From Dickeya fangzhongdai (GTDB taxonomy: Bacteria > Pseudomonadota > Gammaproteobacteria > Enterobacterales > Enterobacteriaceae), in the NCBI RefSeq assembly GCF_002812485.1, contig NZ_CP025003.1, positions 806,001 to 870,000 on the forward strand: a DNA stretch of 64,000 bases, given 5' to 3'. The translations under genes and the position numbers were made by a program. Below the pieces are notes generated by a model, which had not been told where the DNA came from, made no database searches, and saw only the letters and a list, made by a program, of their open reading frames with translations. Below, one piece after another: positions 63,251 through 64,000 of this stretch. Within the stretch, counting starts at the first letter, position 1. Each line of letters opens with the position of its first letter.

Positions 63251-64000
63251 GCCGCAACGGTTGCTTTGGCGCCGTTGTCGCGCAGCGACAGATAAGCGTC
63301 GGTCAGTGCCGCTACCCACGTCGCGTTGCCGGGCAGGTCATCGCCAAACAGCGCGCTGATGGACAACAGACCGCGGACCCGCTCTGCGTCGTCACGGGTG
63401 GTGCTGACGATCTGCTGCAACGTGGCGGCCAGCGGATCGCGGATATCGATCGCCTGGCCGGCATCATCAACCCCGCCGACGTAACGCATCCAACCTGCTA
63501 CGCCCAGCGTCAGCGCGCGATGGTCACTGCCGCGCGCCAGATGCCAGCGTAACGACGCCAGCATGCGCTGGGGCAGTTTCTGGCTGCCGTCCATCGCAAT
63601 CTGCCAGGTGCGGTGTTTCAGCGCCGGGTTGGCAAAACGCTCAAGCAACTGGTCGGCATAGGCGGTCAGGTCTACGCCGGACACATGCAGGGTCGGCGCC
63701 TGCTCCTGCAGCATCAGGTGGCGCACCGCCTGCCGGTAGCAAGGGTCGTCCATAGCGTTGTTGATATGCTCGTAACCCGCCAGATAACCGAGGTAGGCCA
63801 GGAAAGAGTGGCTGCCGTTGAGCATGCGCAGTTTCATCTCTTCAAACGGCAGCACATCGTCCACCAGTTGGGCGCCCGCCAGTTCCCAGTCGGGGCGGCC
63901 GGCGACAAAGCTGTCTTCCACCACCCACTGAATAAACGGCTCGCAGGCGATGCCGCACGGATCCGCCACGCCGACGGCGTCGGCTACCTGGCTCAGTGTT
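63235..64000 (-). CDS. Mannitol dehydrogenase-family reductase (fructuronate reductase UxuB/YeiQ type), 3' part
   Basis: The frame is open to the window edge, so the NAD-binding N-terminal half is missing. About 255 C-terminal residues are visible: ADPCGIACEPFIQWVVED, then VLPFEEMKLRMLNGSHSFLAYLGYL (polyol dehydrogenase K-x-N-x2-H-type active site: KLRMLNGSH) and NPALKHRTWQIAMDGSQKLP. The wording fits UxuB/YeiQ-like fructuronate reductases more than mannitol dehydrogenase. These act in hexuronate catabolism, which suits the neighbouring TogT-like transporter. The TGA stop is at 63235-63237. Confidence 0.85.
   Translation of the reverse strand, partial: TLSQVADAVGVADPCGIACEPFIQWVVEDSFVAGRPDWELAGAQLVDDVLPFEEMKLRMLNGSHSFLAYLGYLAGYEHINNAMDDPCYRQAVRHLMLQEQAPTLHVSGVDLTAYADQLLERFANPALKHRTWQIAMDGSQKLPQRMLASLRWHLARGSDHRALTLGVAGWMRYVGGVDDAGQAIDIRDPLAATLQQIVSTTRDDAERVRGLLSISALFGDDLPGNATWVAALTDAYLSLRDNGAKATVAALFND

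Noticed and set aside
1..64000. CRISPR arrays, complete insertion sequences, integrase or transposase genes
   Set aside because: No regularly spaced repeat-spacer pattern and no transposase or integrase motif was seen on either strand.

Overview
The window reads as chromosome of a soft-rot enterobacterium, most likely Dickeya (Pectobacteriaceae). Reasons: prfB-lysS and the ghxP-yjcE / actP-yjcH-acs block closely match the E. coli proteins as I remember them. A GPH-type sugar symporter with a strong KdgR-like operator stands next to a uronate reductase gene, as expected of a pectin degrader. Coding DNA is GC-rich, with AT-rich accessory gaps. All family assignments are by reading; no database search was possible.

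Layout. 1-2.3 kb: end of prfB, then lysS and a terminator. 2.3-7.0 kb (minus): a four-gene cluster of phosphoesterase, small protein, GMC oxidoreductase and ferritin-like protein. 7.4-9.2 kb: AraC regulator and LysE exporter separated by evenly spaced repeats, then tRNA-Gly(CCC). 9.6-12.4 kb: a YeeR-like membrane protein, probably island-derived. 12.4-18.7 kb: an RND efflux pump operon overlapping a metal-type two-component system. 18.8-21.2 kb: methyltransferase, small exported protein, PgpB phosphatase, HxlR regulator. 21.4-25.0 kb: a divergent glycan-initiation module (WbpM-like dehydratase against epimerase plus PglC-like transferase). 25.1-30.1 kb (minus): a ugp-type ABC transporter operon containing gpdQ, with a Pho-box-like repeat upstream. 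30.3-32.3 kb: a di-Mop molybdate-binding protein, lpxP, and two tiny AzuC-like ORFs with their own promoter, perfect CRP site and terminator. 32.7-40.0 kb: ghxP, yjcE, actP, yjcH, acs. 40.8-44.1 kb: a PAS protein and a TonB receptor with an STN signalling domain. 45.0-51.5 kb: an enolase-superfamily enzyme followed by a five-gene peptide-type ABC transporter. 51.7-54.4 kb: a Fur-boxed fecI-fecR pair without an adjacent receptor, and an AI-2E-family permease. 54.9-60.7 kb: a Mor-like regulator and a three-gene minus-strand operon of DUF1800, DUF1501 and a fungal-type chitin synthase-like glycosyltransferase. 60.9-64.0 kb: a TogT-like symporter with its KdgR box, a small Xre regulator, and the 3' part of a fructuronate reductase-type gene.

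How genes work together. The ugp/gpdQ operon should import glycerophosphodiesters and hydrolyse them, probably under phosphate control. ActP and Acs take up and activate acetate. The RND pump and its overlapping sensor/regulator form one stress-responsive unit. The STN receptor may signal to the distant FecI/FecR pair. The strongest candidate for an undescribed system is the chitin synthase-like/DUF1501/DUF1800 operon: an inner-membrane glycan synthase with two apparent Tat-exported partners, one of which appears to carry a carbohydrate-binding module. The second is the tandem AzuC-like small-protein transcript. Three copies of one inverted-repeat (MITE-like) element, at 7.0, 44.1 and 54.8 kb, mark intergenic or accessory positions.
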